This document shows, in pieces, positions 1-6,091 of a stretch of DNA of 6,217 nucleotides (position 1 is the first letter of the stretch; every line of letters starts with the position of its first letter). The DNA is taken from NCBI GenBank assembly GCA_903851455.1, contig CAINOM010000657.1, forward strand, positions 1 to 6,217. The letters run 5' to 3'. Source of the stretch: an uncultured Bacteroidota bacterium (GTDB taxonomy: Bacteria; Bacteroidota; Bacteroidia; Chitinophagales; Chitinophagaceae). The notes under the pieces are model-generated. The model made no database searches and was not told the DNA's origin. It saw nothing but the letters and a program-made list of their open reading frames with translations. Made by a program: the position numbers and the translations under genes.

Positions 1-135
1 GAGGCAAAACCGGAGTCTCTGAATGAAGTAGCTGATTGGGTACAGCAATACCGGCAGTTGTGGCAAGAGAAATTTAATTCGCTCGACGCTTATTTAAGTA
101 AAGTTCAATCAAACAATAAACGTAAAAAAAAATAA
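1..135 (+). CDS. ArsR/SmtB-family transcriptional regulator, C-terminal fragment
   Basis: This is the last 44 codons of a gene that begins before the window; it ends at TAA 133-135. The visible part reads ...VADWVQQYRQLWQEKFNSL DAYLSKVQ and then a basic tail (NNKRKKK). The pattern W-V-x-x-Y-R-x-x-W-x(6)-L-x-x-Y-L is what I know from the C-terminal helix of ArsR-type winged-helix repressors encoded next to SRPBCC/AHSA1 genes. The DNA-binding domain itself is off the window, so the assignment rests on this tail and on the neighbour, which starts 1 bp later. In such operons the regulator usually represses its own promoter in response to a metal or an unknown ligand; nothing here shows the effector. 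The gene ends in a run of nine A residues (124-132) encoding KKK. The alternative, a second SRPBCC protein, is less likely because of the W-x-x-Y-R-x-x-W motif. Confidence 0.72.
   Translation, partial: EAKPESLNEVADWVQQYRQLWQEKFNSLDAYLSKVQSNNKRKKK
124..132 (+). repeat. A9 homopolymer at the ArsR stop codon
   Basis: Nine consecutive A residues encode the last three lysines of the ArsR-like protein, directly before TAA 133-135. The tract is a candidate slippage site. With eight A residues the frame would bypass the stop and read aat-aac-atg into the SRPBCC gene, giving a fusion protein. The sequence shows the tract; any slippage is inference. Confidence 0.5.
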
Positions 136-136
136 C

Positions 137-646
137 ATGGAAAATCAAACCAACAAAAACGAAGGGCTGAAAATAGTCCGTGATTTCAAAGCGCCGAAAA
201 AACTGGTGTTCGAGGCATTCTCATCGGCAGAAGCATTTGCCGAATGGTGGGGACCGGCGGGTATGCAAATGACCATGCATCACTTTGACTTCAGGGATGG
301 TGGAAAGGCCCATTATAAACTGGACGCAGGCGGCCAAACTATGTGGGGGCTTTTTAGATATGGTAAGATCGTGGTGCCCGACCTGATCGAGTTTGTCAGT
401 TCTTTTTCTGATGAAGAAGGGAACATTTGTAAAGCACCCTTCCCGATGGACTTTCCAATGGAAATCAGTAATCAAATGACCTTGGCAGAAAATAACGGGA
501 TCACCACTTTAACGCTACAAGGTCAGCCGATAAACGCAACACCGGAACAGGAAGCGACCTATCATGCAATGATCACGAATATGCAGGGCGGTTTTGCCGG
601 AACATTTAACCAGCTGGATGCCTACTTAACAAAGGTTCAGGCGTAA
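137..646 (+). CDS. SRPBCC / AHSA1-like domain protein
   Basis: A 169-residue cytoplasmic protein of the START/Bet v1-like SRPBCC fold, in the branch related to the C-terminal domain of the Hsp90 ATPase activator Aha1. Support comes from the N-terminal signature IVRDFKAPKKLVFEAFSSAE followed by WWGP at residues 37-40, an F-x-F-R-D-G-G strand-turn near 50-56, and the C-terminal helix GGFAGTFNQLDAYL typical of the family. The length is normal for a single-domain member. The fold makes a hydrophobic ligand cavity; the ligand of this subgroup is generally unknown, so no substrate is assigned. The ATG follows the upstream TAA with a 1-bp gap and has only an A-rich leader with no Shine-Dalgarno sequence, so translation is probably coupled to the ArsR gene and both are likely in one operon under ArsR control. 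The last residues, FNQLDAYLTKVQA, closely match the end of the ArsR protein. Confidence 0.9.
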   Translation: MENQTNKNEGLKIVRDFKAPKKLVFEAFSSAEAFAEWWGPAGMQMTMHHFDFRDGGKAHYKLDAGGQTMWGLFRYGKIVVPDLIEFVSSFSDEEGNICKAPFPMDFPMEISNQMTLAENNGITTLTLQGQPINATPEQEATYHAMITNMQGGFAGTFNQLDAYLTKVQA

Positions 647-665
647 ATTGAATTGATGATCTGCC

Positions 666-693
666 TCGCCGGTATTCAGTCGAATACCGGCGA
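666..693. terminator. Hairpin between convergent genes, probable bidirectional terminator
   Basis: A perfect 12-bp inverted repeat (tcgccggtattc, loop agtc, then the exact complement) begins 20 bp after the SRPBCC stop and ends 20 bp before the DinB stop. Its place in the middle of a 66-bp convergent gap and its GC-rich stem suit a terminator or 3'-end stabiliser serving both genes. Neither strand shows a clear U-tract after the stem, so a classical intrinsic terminator is not proven. Confidence 0.62.
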
Positions 694-712
694 AGACAGA
701 ATACCATATCGA

Positions 713-1192
713 TCACTTCTTCAAAAACAGCAACTGCCCAAAATGTGAAGCCAGGTGATTGGTGCGGCTCACGATTATGTTCAGCTTATTACGGTGCGGC
801 TCTTTAGCGAAATCTTCTTCAGATACCGAGGTGTGCCTTTGCAACCAATCTGACGGCTGCATAGCGGCAAAGCGATTGGCGAGCGTGGCGTTCACTTCTT
901 TCCAGTTGTCCCTGAGGTCAGCGACTGACGGCATGTCGGTTATTGTTTTGTCTGGCTTGGCGATAAAGGTATCGTCGAGATGCGTGAACAGCTGAGGGCC
1001 GAGGTCAAGCAGCGGGATCATACGGTCATGAACTGCTGTAATGTGCCCGAGGAGGTAGATGCCCCTGTTCCTGCCGGGTGATACTTCGCCCATCAGCTGT
1101 TCGTCAGTGAGGGAGTTGAAAAGTGTGTCGGTTCTGCCGATATTGGCATACCAAGCATCGAGCACGATCTTTATTGGTAATTCCTGGTTCAT
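713..1192 (-). CDS. DinB-superfamily (DinB_2-like) protein
   Basis: A 159-residue four-helix-bundle protein of the DinB/YfiT superfamily. The start chosen is the ATG at 1192 (MNQELPIKIVLDAWYANIGR), because the family helix begins there and it follows an A-rich leader (acaccaaaaca). A frame extension to 1255 adds 21 residues with no family similarity. Three histidines fit the usual divalent-metal triad: H50 in LLGHITAVHDRM, and H146 and H150 in TNHLASHFGQL; length and spacing are normal. Known members include metal-dependent thiol transferases and many proteins of unknown activity, so no reaction is assigned. There is no signal peptide, so it is cytoplasmic. The gene lies 189 bp downstream of the kelch gene on the same strand, but a hairpin separates them and the products do not suggest a shared task. 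I could not find a clean TAnnTTTG element in front of it. Confidence 0.85.
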   Translation of the reverse strand: MNQELPIKIVLDAWYANIGRTDTLFNSLTDEQLMGEVSPGRNRGIYLLGHITAVHDRMIPLLDLGPQLFTHLDDTFIAKPDKTITDMPSVADLRDNWKEVNATLANRFAAMQPSDWLQRHTSVSEEDFAKEPHRNKLNIIVSRTNHLASHFGQLLFLKK

Positions 1193-1265
1193 TGTTTTGG
1201 TGTTTAGTGTGTGAGTTGATTTTTCAGAAAATGAAATTACGAGGAGTCGTTTCAAGTGAAGGAAT

Positions 1266-1310
1266 ATGGGTATAAGAGAAGTTTATTGACTGAAGTTCTC
1301 CTATAGCCAT
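1266..1310 (-). terminator. Imperfect inverted repeat, candidate terminator of the kelch gene
   Basis: Arms 1266-1280 and 1296-1310 pair at 13 of 15 positions around a 15-nt loop. In the minus-strand transcript one of the two mismatches becomes a G-U wobble, leaving a single unpaired position, so the structure is better as RNA from that strand. It sits 71 bp past the kelch stop and 73 bp before the DinB start. Only a weak T-rich stretch follows (tattcctt). It could instead be a regulatory element in front of the DinB gene. Confidence 0.4.
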
Positions 1311-1381
1311 GGGGATTGGCTAAAGATGTCCACGACCGCTGGACTGAATTGCAAACTGCGACTGGTTGGGGGTAAACGCAT

Positions 1382-2659
1382 TTATTCCACTACGAACCGA
1401 TTTACATAACTGCCGTGCTGCGTAGTCGCTTTGAGCAGGTATAGCCCGGGGGCCACATGGAGTTTTATTTCCGTTGAGCTGTTTGACACGGTGAACAGTT
1501 TCATGACCTGGTCGCCAACCATGTTTGAGATAGAGACCTGCACGGGCTCGTTACAGAGAGATGTAAGGGTCATTGAAAATGCACCATTGCTGGGATCCGG
1601 GTAGCAGGTCAAATGAGCGCTGACATTGTCCAAGGGGGATATTCCTGTTACTGCCGGAGCAAACTCCCACCAATCCTGGTAGTAAGTAGAGGTGCTGGGC
1701 GAGAACCACCCAGTGCCCATGTATGCTTTTCCTGTGCTTACTGTTGCTGCTATGGCATATGTTCTCGCGGGGAAAGGCGGCGCAGGCAAGGGCGCCCATG
1801 TGTTTGCAGCCGGGTCGTAACTGTAAAAGTCGTTATAGCAATTGCCCGCGAAATTGGTGCCGGTGTCGTCAATTCCTGTGCCGCAATAAGCGATGTTACC
1901 GAGCACAAATGATACACCACCGGATCTCACAGCGCCGGGAAAGCTTGACTTTTGTATCCATGTATTTGCGGTGGTGTCGTATTCATAGGTGGTGTTAACA
2001 TCGGTATCATGATACAGACCTGCGGATAGCTTTACGCGGTCTCCGCAGCTAAAGTATCCCTTGCCGCCAACGCTAAAACTGAAAGGTTGCAGCAGGTAAC
2101 TTGAGTCGTAAGGGATAGCCGCTTTTGGTGTCCATGTATCTGTGGCGGGGTCATACTGCCAGAAGTCGTTTTTCGGGATGAGTGAGAATCCCGCAATATC
2201 TATCGTGTCATAACCACCGCCGATGTATGCTTTATTTCCTATGACGAAACAGGATGCCGCGCCTCTTTTGCCGCCTGGGAAGTCAGTTTTTTGTGTCCAC
2301 GAATCTGTTGCCGGGTTATATTCCCATACATCGCTCATACATACACCCGGGCTTCTGATACCGCCTACTACGTAACCTTTTCCATTTACGGTAAAGCCAA
2401 CAGATGCTGTGCGGTTATTCAGCGCTAACGGCACGTCTGCTTTTGGTGTCCAGGTATCTGTTGTATGGTCATATTTATAGAAACCGGTGCCGCCGGTATT
2501 ACCTACATAAATGGTGTCGTTGATCGTAAATGCATAGGCACTTAAACTCTCACCGTTGATGAAGTCCGTTTTTGCGGTCCAGGTTTGTGCGGAAATATTC
2601 TGCCCGGCAACGATCAGGATGGCTAACGCCAGACTGGATTTCAGGAGTGTGTTTTTCAT
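1382..2659 (-). CDS. Secreted kelch-repeat beta-propeller with T9SS type A sorting domain
   Basis: A 425-residue exported protein. Residues 1-24 form a signal peptide (MKNTLLKSSLALAILIVAG..., likely cut after ISA24). Residues 27-335 carry kelch-type repeats marked by the motif Y-[DN]-x(5)-W: tryptophans at 70, 121, 176, 234 and 288, each after F/V-W/Y-x-Y-D/N and followed by x-P/Q-K-x-x-x-P. The N-terminal WTAKTDF (27-33) and the last strand DWWEF (329-333) together make a sixth blade, so the propeller closes as a six-blade ring. Residues 340-425 match the T9SS type A sorting domain: CYPDPSNGAFSM (the usual YPNP is YPDP here), an SNMVGDQV strand, APGLYLLKA and final NRFVVE. Such domains direct Sec-exported proteins through the type IX system to the cell surface or medium. 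Kelch propellers usually bind proteins or glycans; no catalytic residues were recognised. An in-frame extension to 2782 would add 41 residues before the signal peptide and is rejected. It is divergent from the Ig-repeat gene. Confidence 0.9.
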   Translation of the reverse strand: MKNTLLKSSLALAILIVAGQNISAQTWTAKTDFINGESLSAYAFTINDTIYVGNTGGTGFYKYDHTTDTWTPKADVPLALNNRTASVGFTVNGKGYVVGGIRSPGVCMSDVWEYNPATDSWTQKTDFPGGKRGAASCFVIGNKAYIGGGYDTIDIAGFSLIPKNDFWQYDPATDTWTPKAAIPYDSSYLLQPFSFSVGGKGYFSCGDRVKLSAGLYHDTDVNTTYEYDTTANTWIQKSSFPGAVRSGGVSFVLGNIAYCGTGIDDTGTNFAGNCYNDFYSYDPAANTWAPLPAPPFPARTYAIAATVSTGKAYMGTGWFSPSTSTYYQDWWEFAPAVTGISPLDNVSAHLTCYPDPSNGAFSMTLTSLCNEPVQVSISNMVGDQVMKLFTVSNSSTEIKLHVAPGLYLLKATTQHGSYVNRFVVE

Positions 2660-2668
2660 AGAAATGCT

Positions 2669-2689
2669 ACAGAGATAGTTAGTCTCTGT
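2669..2689 (-). promoter_or_regulatory. Small hairpin in the kelch gene leader
   Basis: Perfect 7-bp arms (acagaga / tctctgt) surround a 7-nt loop and end 9 bp before the kelch start codon. In the minus-strand mRNA this would put a stem beside the translation start. The start has no Shine-Dalgarno sequence. The stem may affect ribosome access, but it is short and could be chance. Confidence 0.3.
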
Positions 2690-2786
2690 TACATAGACGA
2701 GGGTAGCTGTGAATGGCTTGGGTAGGGCAGGGGTGATTTTTGGAGGGAGATTGGGGTTAGTTGATCTTTTAATGACCATCACAAAA

Positions 2787-2794
2787 AAAATTTA
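2787..2794 (-). promoter_or_regulatory. Possible -7 element for the kelch gene
   Basis: On the minus strand TAAATTTT matches the Bacteroidota -7 consensus TAnnTTTG at all but the last position, inside the AT-rich core of the divergent region. No convincing -33 TTG lies upstream. If used, the leader would be about 120 nt and would contain the 2669-2689 hairpin. Confidence 0.28.
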
Positions 2795-2819
2795 TCCTTA
2801 GTATTTTTTAACTTATTAA

Positions 2820-2827
2820 TAAATTTG
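2820..2827 (+). promoter_or_regulatory. -7 element (TAAATTTG) for the Ig-repeat gene
   Basis: A perfect match to the Bacteroidota housekeeping -7 motif TAnnTTTG lies 62 bp before the ATG at 2890, in an AT-rich stretch. The position expected for the -33 element holds only a weak ttag. Transcription would start near 2833, giving a leader of about 55 nt that lacks a Shine-Dalgarno sequence, as is usual in this phylum. Confidence 0.55.
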
Positions 2828-2889
2828 GCATTATAATTGCTGATGTGATATTAACTTGTGCATTCACTACACCTCAAAACACACCCCTA

Positions 2890-5800
2890 ATGAACCGTCT
2901 TATCTACTTATTATTGGCCATGGCCATTTCTTTTTCGTCATCTGCAACTATTGGACCCATACTCGGAAGTCCCGTTGTCTGCTCCGGCTCGGGTTTCTAT
3001 TTGAGTGATACCACGGCAGGTGGCTTATGGACCAGTAGCAATACTGCCGTTGTGATTGCAGGCTCGTCTTCGGGCAGTGTATTTGGCGTGGGTGCCGGAA
3101 CAGCGGTGATCACCTACACAACGGGAGCTGGCTATGTGACCACTACAGTAACGGTCAATCCGGCTCCGGGGCCTATTACCGGTACGCTTGGCTTATGCGC
3201 GGGATATACTTCTGCGCTCTCTGATGCAACATCCGGCGGCACATGGAGCAGCAGCGCTACCAGCGTTGCTACCGTTAACCCCGTGTCTGGTGTCGTAGGA
3301 GGCATTTCAGCGGGGTATGCTACAATAACGTATATGGTAGGCACATGCTACAATACAGTTTCAGTCACGGTAAGCGGGGGCTCGATCGGCAGTCTTGGCG
3401 TACTGGGATGCAACACGGTTGGTATAGGCGATACTATGCCTTTTGGCAGCCCGGGCCCGGGCGTGGGCTATTACACCAGCGATCCCTCTATAGTGAAATA
3501 CGCGACCTATCCCCGCGCGGGGATAGTCGGTGTCTCCGCAGGTGTTGCCGATATTAATGTTTTCAGTTCCACTGGCTGTCTTCTTGGCTCCGTTCCGGTT
3601 ACCGTAACACCCACACAAATGGTTTATCCACCCACGGGACGCTACCAGGTCTGTGCCGGCGATACTGCGCAAATGCACGAAATTATACCCGGAGGAATTT
3701 GGAGTACTAGTCCGGCCTCCGCTGCCACGATCGATGCTTCAGGGCTTTTCCATGCGATATCGCAATGGCCGGTGTGGGTTACGTACACAGTTGCCGGCGG
3801 GCTTCACTGTACTACAGAAGTGGATGTTATCTCGCTTCCCACAATATCCGGTCCTTCCAGCGTATGTGTGGGAGACACAATTTATATCTCCGGAGCCGTT
3901 TCTACCTGGTGGTCTGATGTCGTTTTGGGAGGCATATACAGTAATAGTGATACCAGCATTGCAAAATTCATTTGGGCAAGCAACTTTGACGGGCGCTTAA
4001 AGGGGATGTCACCAGGTGTAGACACGATAACCTATACAGATGTGGAAGGCCCACGCTGTTCGATAAGTAAAATTATAACTGTTGCCGCAGCTCCCTCAGT
4101 AGGTCCGATCACGGGCGCATCAGTTGTCTGTGTTGGTACACCTGCCATATTAACAGACACAACGTTGGGTGGCGTATGGAGCAGCAGTAATGTAGCTATT
4201 GCCACAGTTGGAAGTACCGGTGTGACAACCGGAGCCGGTACTGGCACGGCCAGTATAAGCTACTCGGTGACTTATACCTGCGGTGTTGCGCTCGCAACGA
4301 CAACCGTGACGGTCAATGCGCTACCGGTGGTGGATGGTATTTCCGGAGGGTTAACTATTTGTGCTTTGTCGTCCATATCACTCAGCGATCTGACAGGCGG
4401 CGGTACCTGGAGTGTGACCGATGCTGGCATAGCCACGATAGATGGTGGAGGAACTGTGACCGGGGCGTCATCGGGCGTTGATACTGTGAAATATTCTGTT
4501 ACTAATAGCTGTGGTGTGGCCGATGCGTTAGCCGTTGTTACCGTTAACCCGTTACCCGATGCGGGATCGATCGCAGGTGTGGAAACGGTTTGCGCGCTTT
4601 CGACAACGACCTTAACCGACATTGCTGCCGGCGGAACCTGGAGCATCTCGACAGGTATAGCCAGCGTCGGTACATCAGGAACTGTAACGGGTATATCGGA
4701 GGGTACAGCCGTTGTTTCTTATTCTGTCACTAACATTTGCGGCGTTGCTGCGGCGACCGCAACTGTGACTGTGAATCCGTTACCGGTTGTGAGCAGCATA
4801 AGTGGGCCTTCGGTTGTTTGTGCTTTAGCATCCATGACACTCAGTGATTCGGTAGCCGGTGGCGCATGGAGCAGTTCTGATATGACTATAGCTACGGCAG
4901 GCAGTACCGGAGTAATAACCGGTTTGGCTCCAGGGGTAGATACGATCAGGTATACCGTTACGAATGTTTGCGGAGTGGCTGTTTCGGCTGCCACCGTTAC
5001 CGTTAATCCAGTGCCTGATGCCGGAGCGATAATTGGCGCGATGGAAGTTTGCGTGCTTTCTACAGCCCTCCTAAGTGATATTGCTGCCGGCGGCACCTGG
5101 AGCATCTCGACAGGTATAGCCAGCATAGGGACATCGGGAGACGTAACCGGTATAACGGCAGGTACAGGCGAGGTGTCTTATTCGGTCACCAATGTTTGCG
5201 GTACAGCCGTGGCAACGGCAATGGTGACGGTCGATCCGTTGCCGGATGCAGGAGTGATAACAGGTGCGGGCGAGGTGTGTGCTACCGCAGCAATAGTGCT
5301 CAGCGATGTTGCAACAGGAGGCGAATGGATATCGTCTGCTACGGGAATAGCTATTGTTGCGACATCTGGTGTTGTTACAGGTGTGTCTTCCGGTGCTGCA
5401 GAAATCTCTTATTCGGTTACTAACAGCTGCGGAACTGTAGCGGCTGTAATAACGATGACCGTTGACCCGCTGCCGGATGCCGGTGTAGTTTCAGGCGCCG
5501 ATTCGCTGTGCATATCTGATACGCTGTCACTTGCAGAGACGGTTTCCGGAGGTGTGTGGAGTGCCAGTAACGCGAGCGCATTTGTATCGGGTGGCGGCAT
5601 AGTGCTGGGCTATACGCCCGGTGCCGATACTATTATCTATAGTGTTACCAATAGTTGCGGTACGGGCAGTGCTGCGAAAGTGATTCATATTTTTGACTGC
5701 ACGACTACTGGTTTAAACAATGTTCCCGTTTTGGCAAATGAGATAAATATATATCCTAATCCGGCAGGTACCTTTATAACTATAACATCATCTTCTGATC

Positions 5801-5955
5801 TTGGGAGGATGTTAATAACTGATCTCCTGGGACAAATCGTGCTCCGCTTGCAAACCAACGAAAGGTCCCTGCAGGTCGATGTAACGGTCCTCGCGCCTGG
5901 CATTTATTTTGTGCACTCAGCTGGCTCAATGGTGAAAAAGTTCGTTAAGGAATAG
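2890..5955 (+). CDS. Secreted multi-domain Ig-like (Big_2-type) repeat protein with T9SS type A sorting domain
   Basis: A 1021-residue protein. The ATG at 2890 is chosen because it opens a clear signal peptide (MNRLIYLLLAMAISFSSSA, cut after residue 19); a GTG 45 bp upstream adds nothing recognisable. Residues 20-937 are twelve tandem bacterial Ig-like units of 70-87 residues. The consensus is I-x-G-x-x-x-V-C-x-x-x, then D-x-x-x-GG-x-W-S-S-S, I-A-T, G-x-V-T-G, Y-S-V-T-N-x-C-G and V-T-V-N-P-L-P. Residues about 950-1021 are a T9SS type A sorting domain: INIYPNPAGTF, LITDLLGQIV, LAPGIYFV and final KKFVKE. The product is therefore expected on the cell surface or released. Such repeat stalks usually serve adhesion or as spacers; no enzymatic domain is present, so adhesin is inference. 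Composition is rich in Thr, Ser, Val, Ala and Gly. Eleven units hold two cysteines each. It shares a divergent promoter region with another T9SS cargo gene. Confidence 0.9.
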   Translation: MNRLIYLLLAMAISFSSSATIGPILGSPVVCSGSGFYLSDTTAGGLWTSSNTAVVIAGSSSGSVFGVGAGTAVITYTTGAGYVTTTVTVNPAPGPITGTLGLCAGYTSALSDATSGGTWSSSATSVATVNPVSGVVGGISAGYATITYMVGTCYNTVSVTVSGGSIGSLGVLGCNTVGIGDTMPFGSPGPGVGYYTSDPSIVKYATYPRAGIVGVSAGVADINVFSSTGCLLGSVPVTVTPTQMVYPPTGRYQVCAGDTAQMHEIIPGGIWSTSPASAATIDASGLFHAISQWPVWVTYTVAGGLHCTTEVDVISLPTISGPSSVCVGDTIYISGAVSTWWSDVVLGGIYSNSDTSIAKFIWASNFDGRLKGMSPGVDTITYTDVEGPRCSISKIITVAAAPSVGPITGASVVCVGTPAILTDTTLGGVWSSSNVAIATVGSTGVTTGAGTGTASISYSVTYTCGVALATTTVTVNALPVVDGISGGLTICALSSISLSDLTGGGTWSVTDAGIATIDGGGTVTGASSGVDTVKYSVTNSCGVADALAVVTVNPLPDAGSIAGVETVCALSTTTLTDIAAGGTWSISTGIASVGTSGTVTGISEGTAVVSYSVTNICGVAAATATVTVNPLPVVSSISGPSVVCALASMTLSDSVAGGAWSSSDMTIATAGSTGVITGLAPGVDTIRYTVTNVCGVAVSAATVTVNPVPDAGAIIGAMEVCVLSTALLSDIAAGGTWSISTGIASIGTSGDVTGITAGTGEVSYSVTNVCGTAVATAMVTVDPLPDAGVITGAGEVCATAAIVLSDVATGGEWISSATGIAIVATSGVVTGVSSGAAEISYSVTNSCGTVAAVITMTVDPLPDAGVVSGADSLCISDTLSLAETVSGGVWSASNASAFVSGGGIVLGYTPGADTIIYSVTNSCGTGSAAKVIHIFDCTTTGLNNVPVLANEINIYPNPAGTFITITSSSDLGRMLITDLLGQIVLRLQTNERSLQVDVTVLAPGIYFVHSAGSMVKKFVKE
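3449..3462. repeat. 14-bp all-GC palindrome inside Ig-like unit 3
   Basis: The sequence gcccgggcccgggc equals its own reverse complement and encodes the S-P-G-P-G turn that replaces the usual GG-x-W strand in this unit. A palindrome of this length is not surprising in 6 kb by itself; it is noted because of the 20-bp palindrome close by. Confidence 0.35.
3507..3526. repeat. 20-bp perfect GC-rich palindrome inside Ig-like unit 3
   Basis: The half-site ctatccccgc is followed immediately by its exact complement, with no spacer. It encodes part of Y-P-R-A-G-I at residues 207-212 in the most divergent repeat. A 14-bp perfect palindrome made only of G and C (3449-3462) lies 44 bp upstream. No function is known; it could be a protein-binding site, a recombination remnant or chance. 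Confidence 0.45.
4333..5250 (+). repeat. Tandem two-unit block (units 7-8 and 9-10), 459 bp each
   Basis: Units 7+8 (4333-4791) and 9+10 (4792-5250) are both exactly 153 codons. Units 8 and 10 are identical at 54 of 76 residues. Their DNA matches at 44 of 45 bases over 4621-4665 versus 5080-5124, including a 30-base exact run, in register at an offset of 459. Units 7 and 9 share 42 of 77 residues, including GVDT[VI][KR]Y. The pattern fits duplication of a two-unit block, or later gene conversion between units 8 and 10. Confidence 0.6.
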
Positions 5956-6083
5956 CAGGCCAATGTCTTTCCAGTGCGTTTCCTCTCAAGCCATTGCTGT
6001 TATAGTTAGCCTGCGGTCCGCATATATTCCGAATTATTAGTAGTTAATTAACGTTACGGTGGTTTTCCAAGGGTTTATTTCCG
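5956..6083. other. Non-coding gap after the Ig-repeat gene
   Basis: No open frame of note and no convincing terminator were seen. The only structures are a short tgcg/cgca stem around 6012-6022 and the perfect 10-bp AT-rich palindrome gttaattaac at 6043-6052. The palindrome lies 32 bp upstream of the promoter motif at 6084, where an operator could sit. Confidence 0.35.
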
Positions 6084-6091
6084 TACCTTTG
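6084..6091 (+). promoter_or_regulatory. Bacteroidota promoter, -7 element TACCTTTG
   Basis: TACCTTTG followed by CA is the classic strong form of the Bacteroidota TAnnTTTG element. A T-rich ggtttt at 6061-6066 lies where the -33 element is expected but is not a clean TTTG. Transcription would start near 6097 and run to the window end. The only complete frame after it is a 21-codon ORF (6127-6192). An ATG at 6210 could be the start of the real gene, giving a leader of about 110 nt. Confidence 0.65.

Larger units (their letters stand above)
2947..5700 (+). repeat. Array of twelve Ig-like coding repeats
   Basis: Unit starts (nt; residue): 2947 (20), 3169 (94), 3379 (164), 3619 (244), 3841 (318), 4102 (405), 4333 (482), 4564 (559), 4792 (635), 5023 (712), 5251 (788), 5482 (865); the array ends at residue 937. 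Units 1-5 are divergent in sequence and length (70-87 residues). Units 6-11 are 76-77 residues with nearly fixed linkers (PLPDA or PLPVV then G-x-I-x-G). Unit 12 is a little shorter. Unit 3 lacks the GG-x-W motif and unit 5 carries about ten extra residues. This gradient suggests an older N-terminal part and a more recently expanded or homogenised C-terminal part. Confidence 0.85.

Noticed and set aside
1193..1255. Upstream start at 1255 for the DinB-like gene
   Set aside because: The 21 added residues do not resemble the family, and the ATG at 1192 has the A-rich leader typical of the phylum.
1551..1998. Open frames in other phases across the kelch gene
   Set aside because: They overlap a gene with clear domain evidence and have no recognisable motifs or leaders.
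2660..2782. Start of the kelch gene at 2782, giving 41 extra N-terminal residues
   Set aside because: The signal peptide begins at the internal Met (2659). The extension has no known motif and overlaps the likely promoter and leader.
2845..2889. GTG start at 2845 for the Ig-repeat gene
   Set aside because: It would start only about 12 nt after the predicted transcription start and would displace a clear signal peptide beginning at ATG 2890.
4032..5600. Several long minus-strand open frames opposite the Ig-like repeats
   Set aside because: They recur at the same place in successive repeats, are low-complexity (T, V, A, P), and lack leaders or family motifs; they are shadows of the repetitive coding strand.
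4102..5700. CRISPR-like or other DNA-level tandem repeat
   Set aside because: The roughly 230-bp periodicity is in frame, diverges mostly at synonymous and loop positions, and is explained by Ig-like protein domains.
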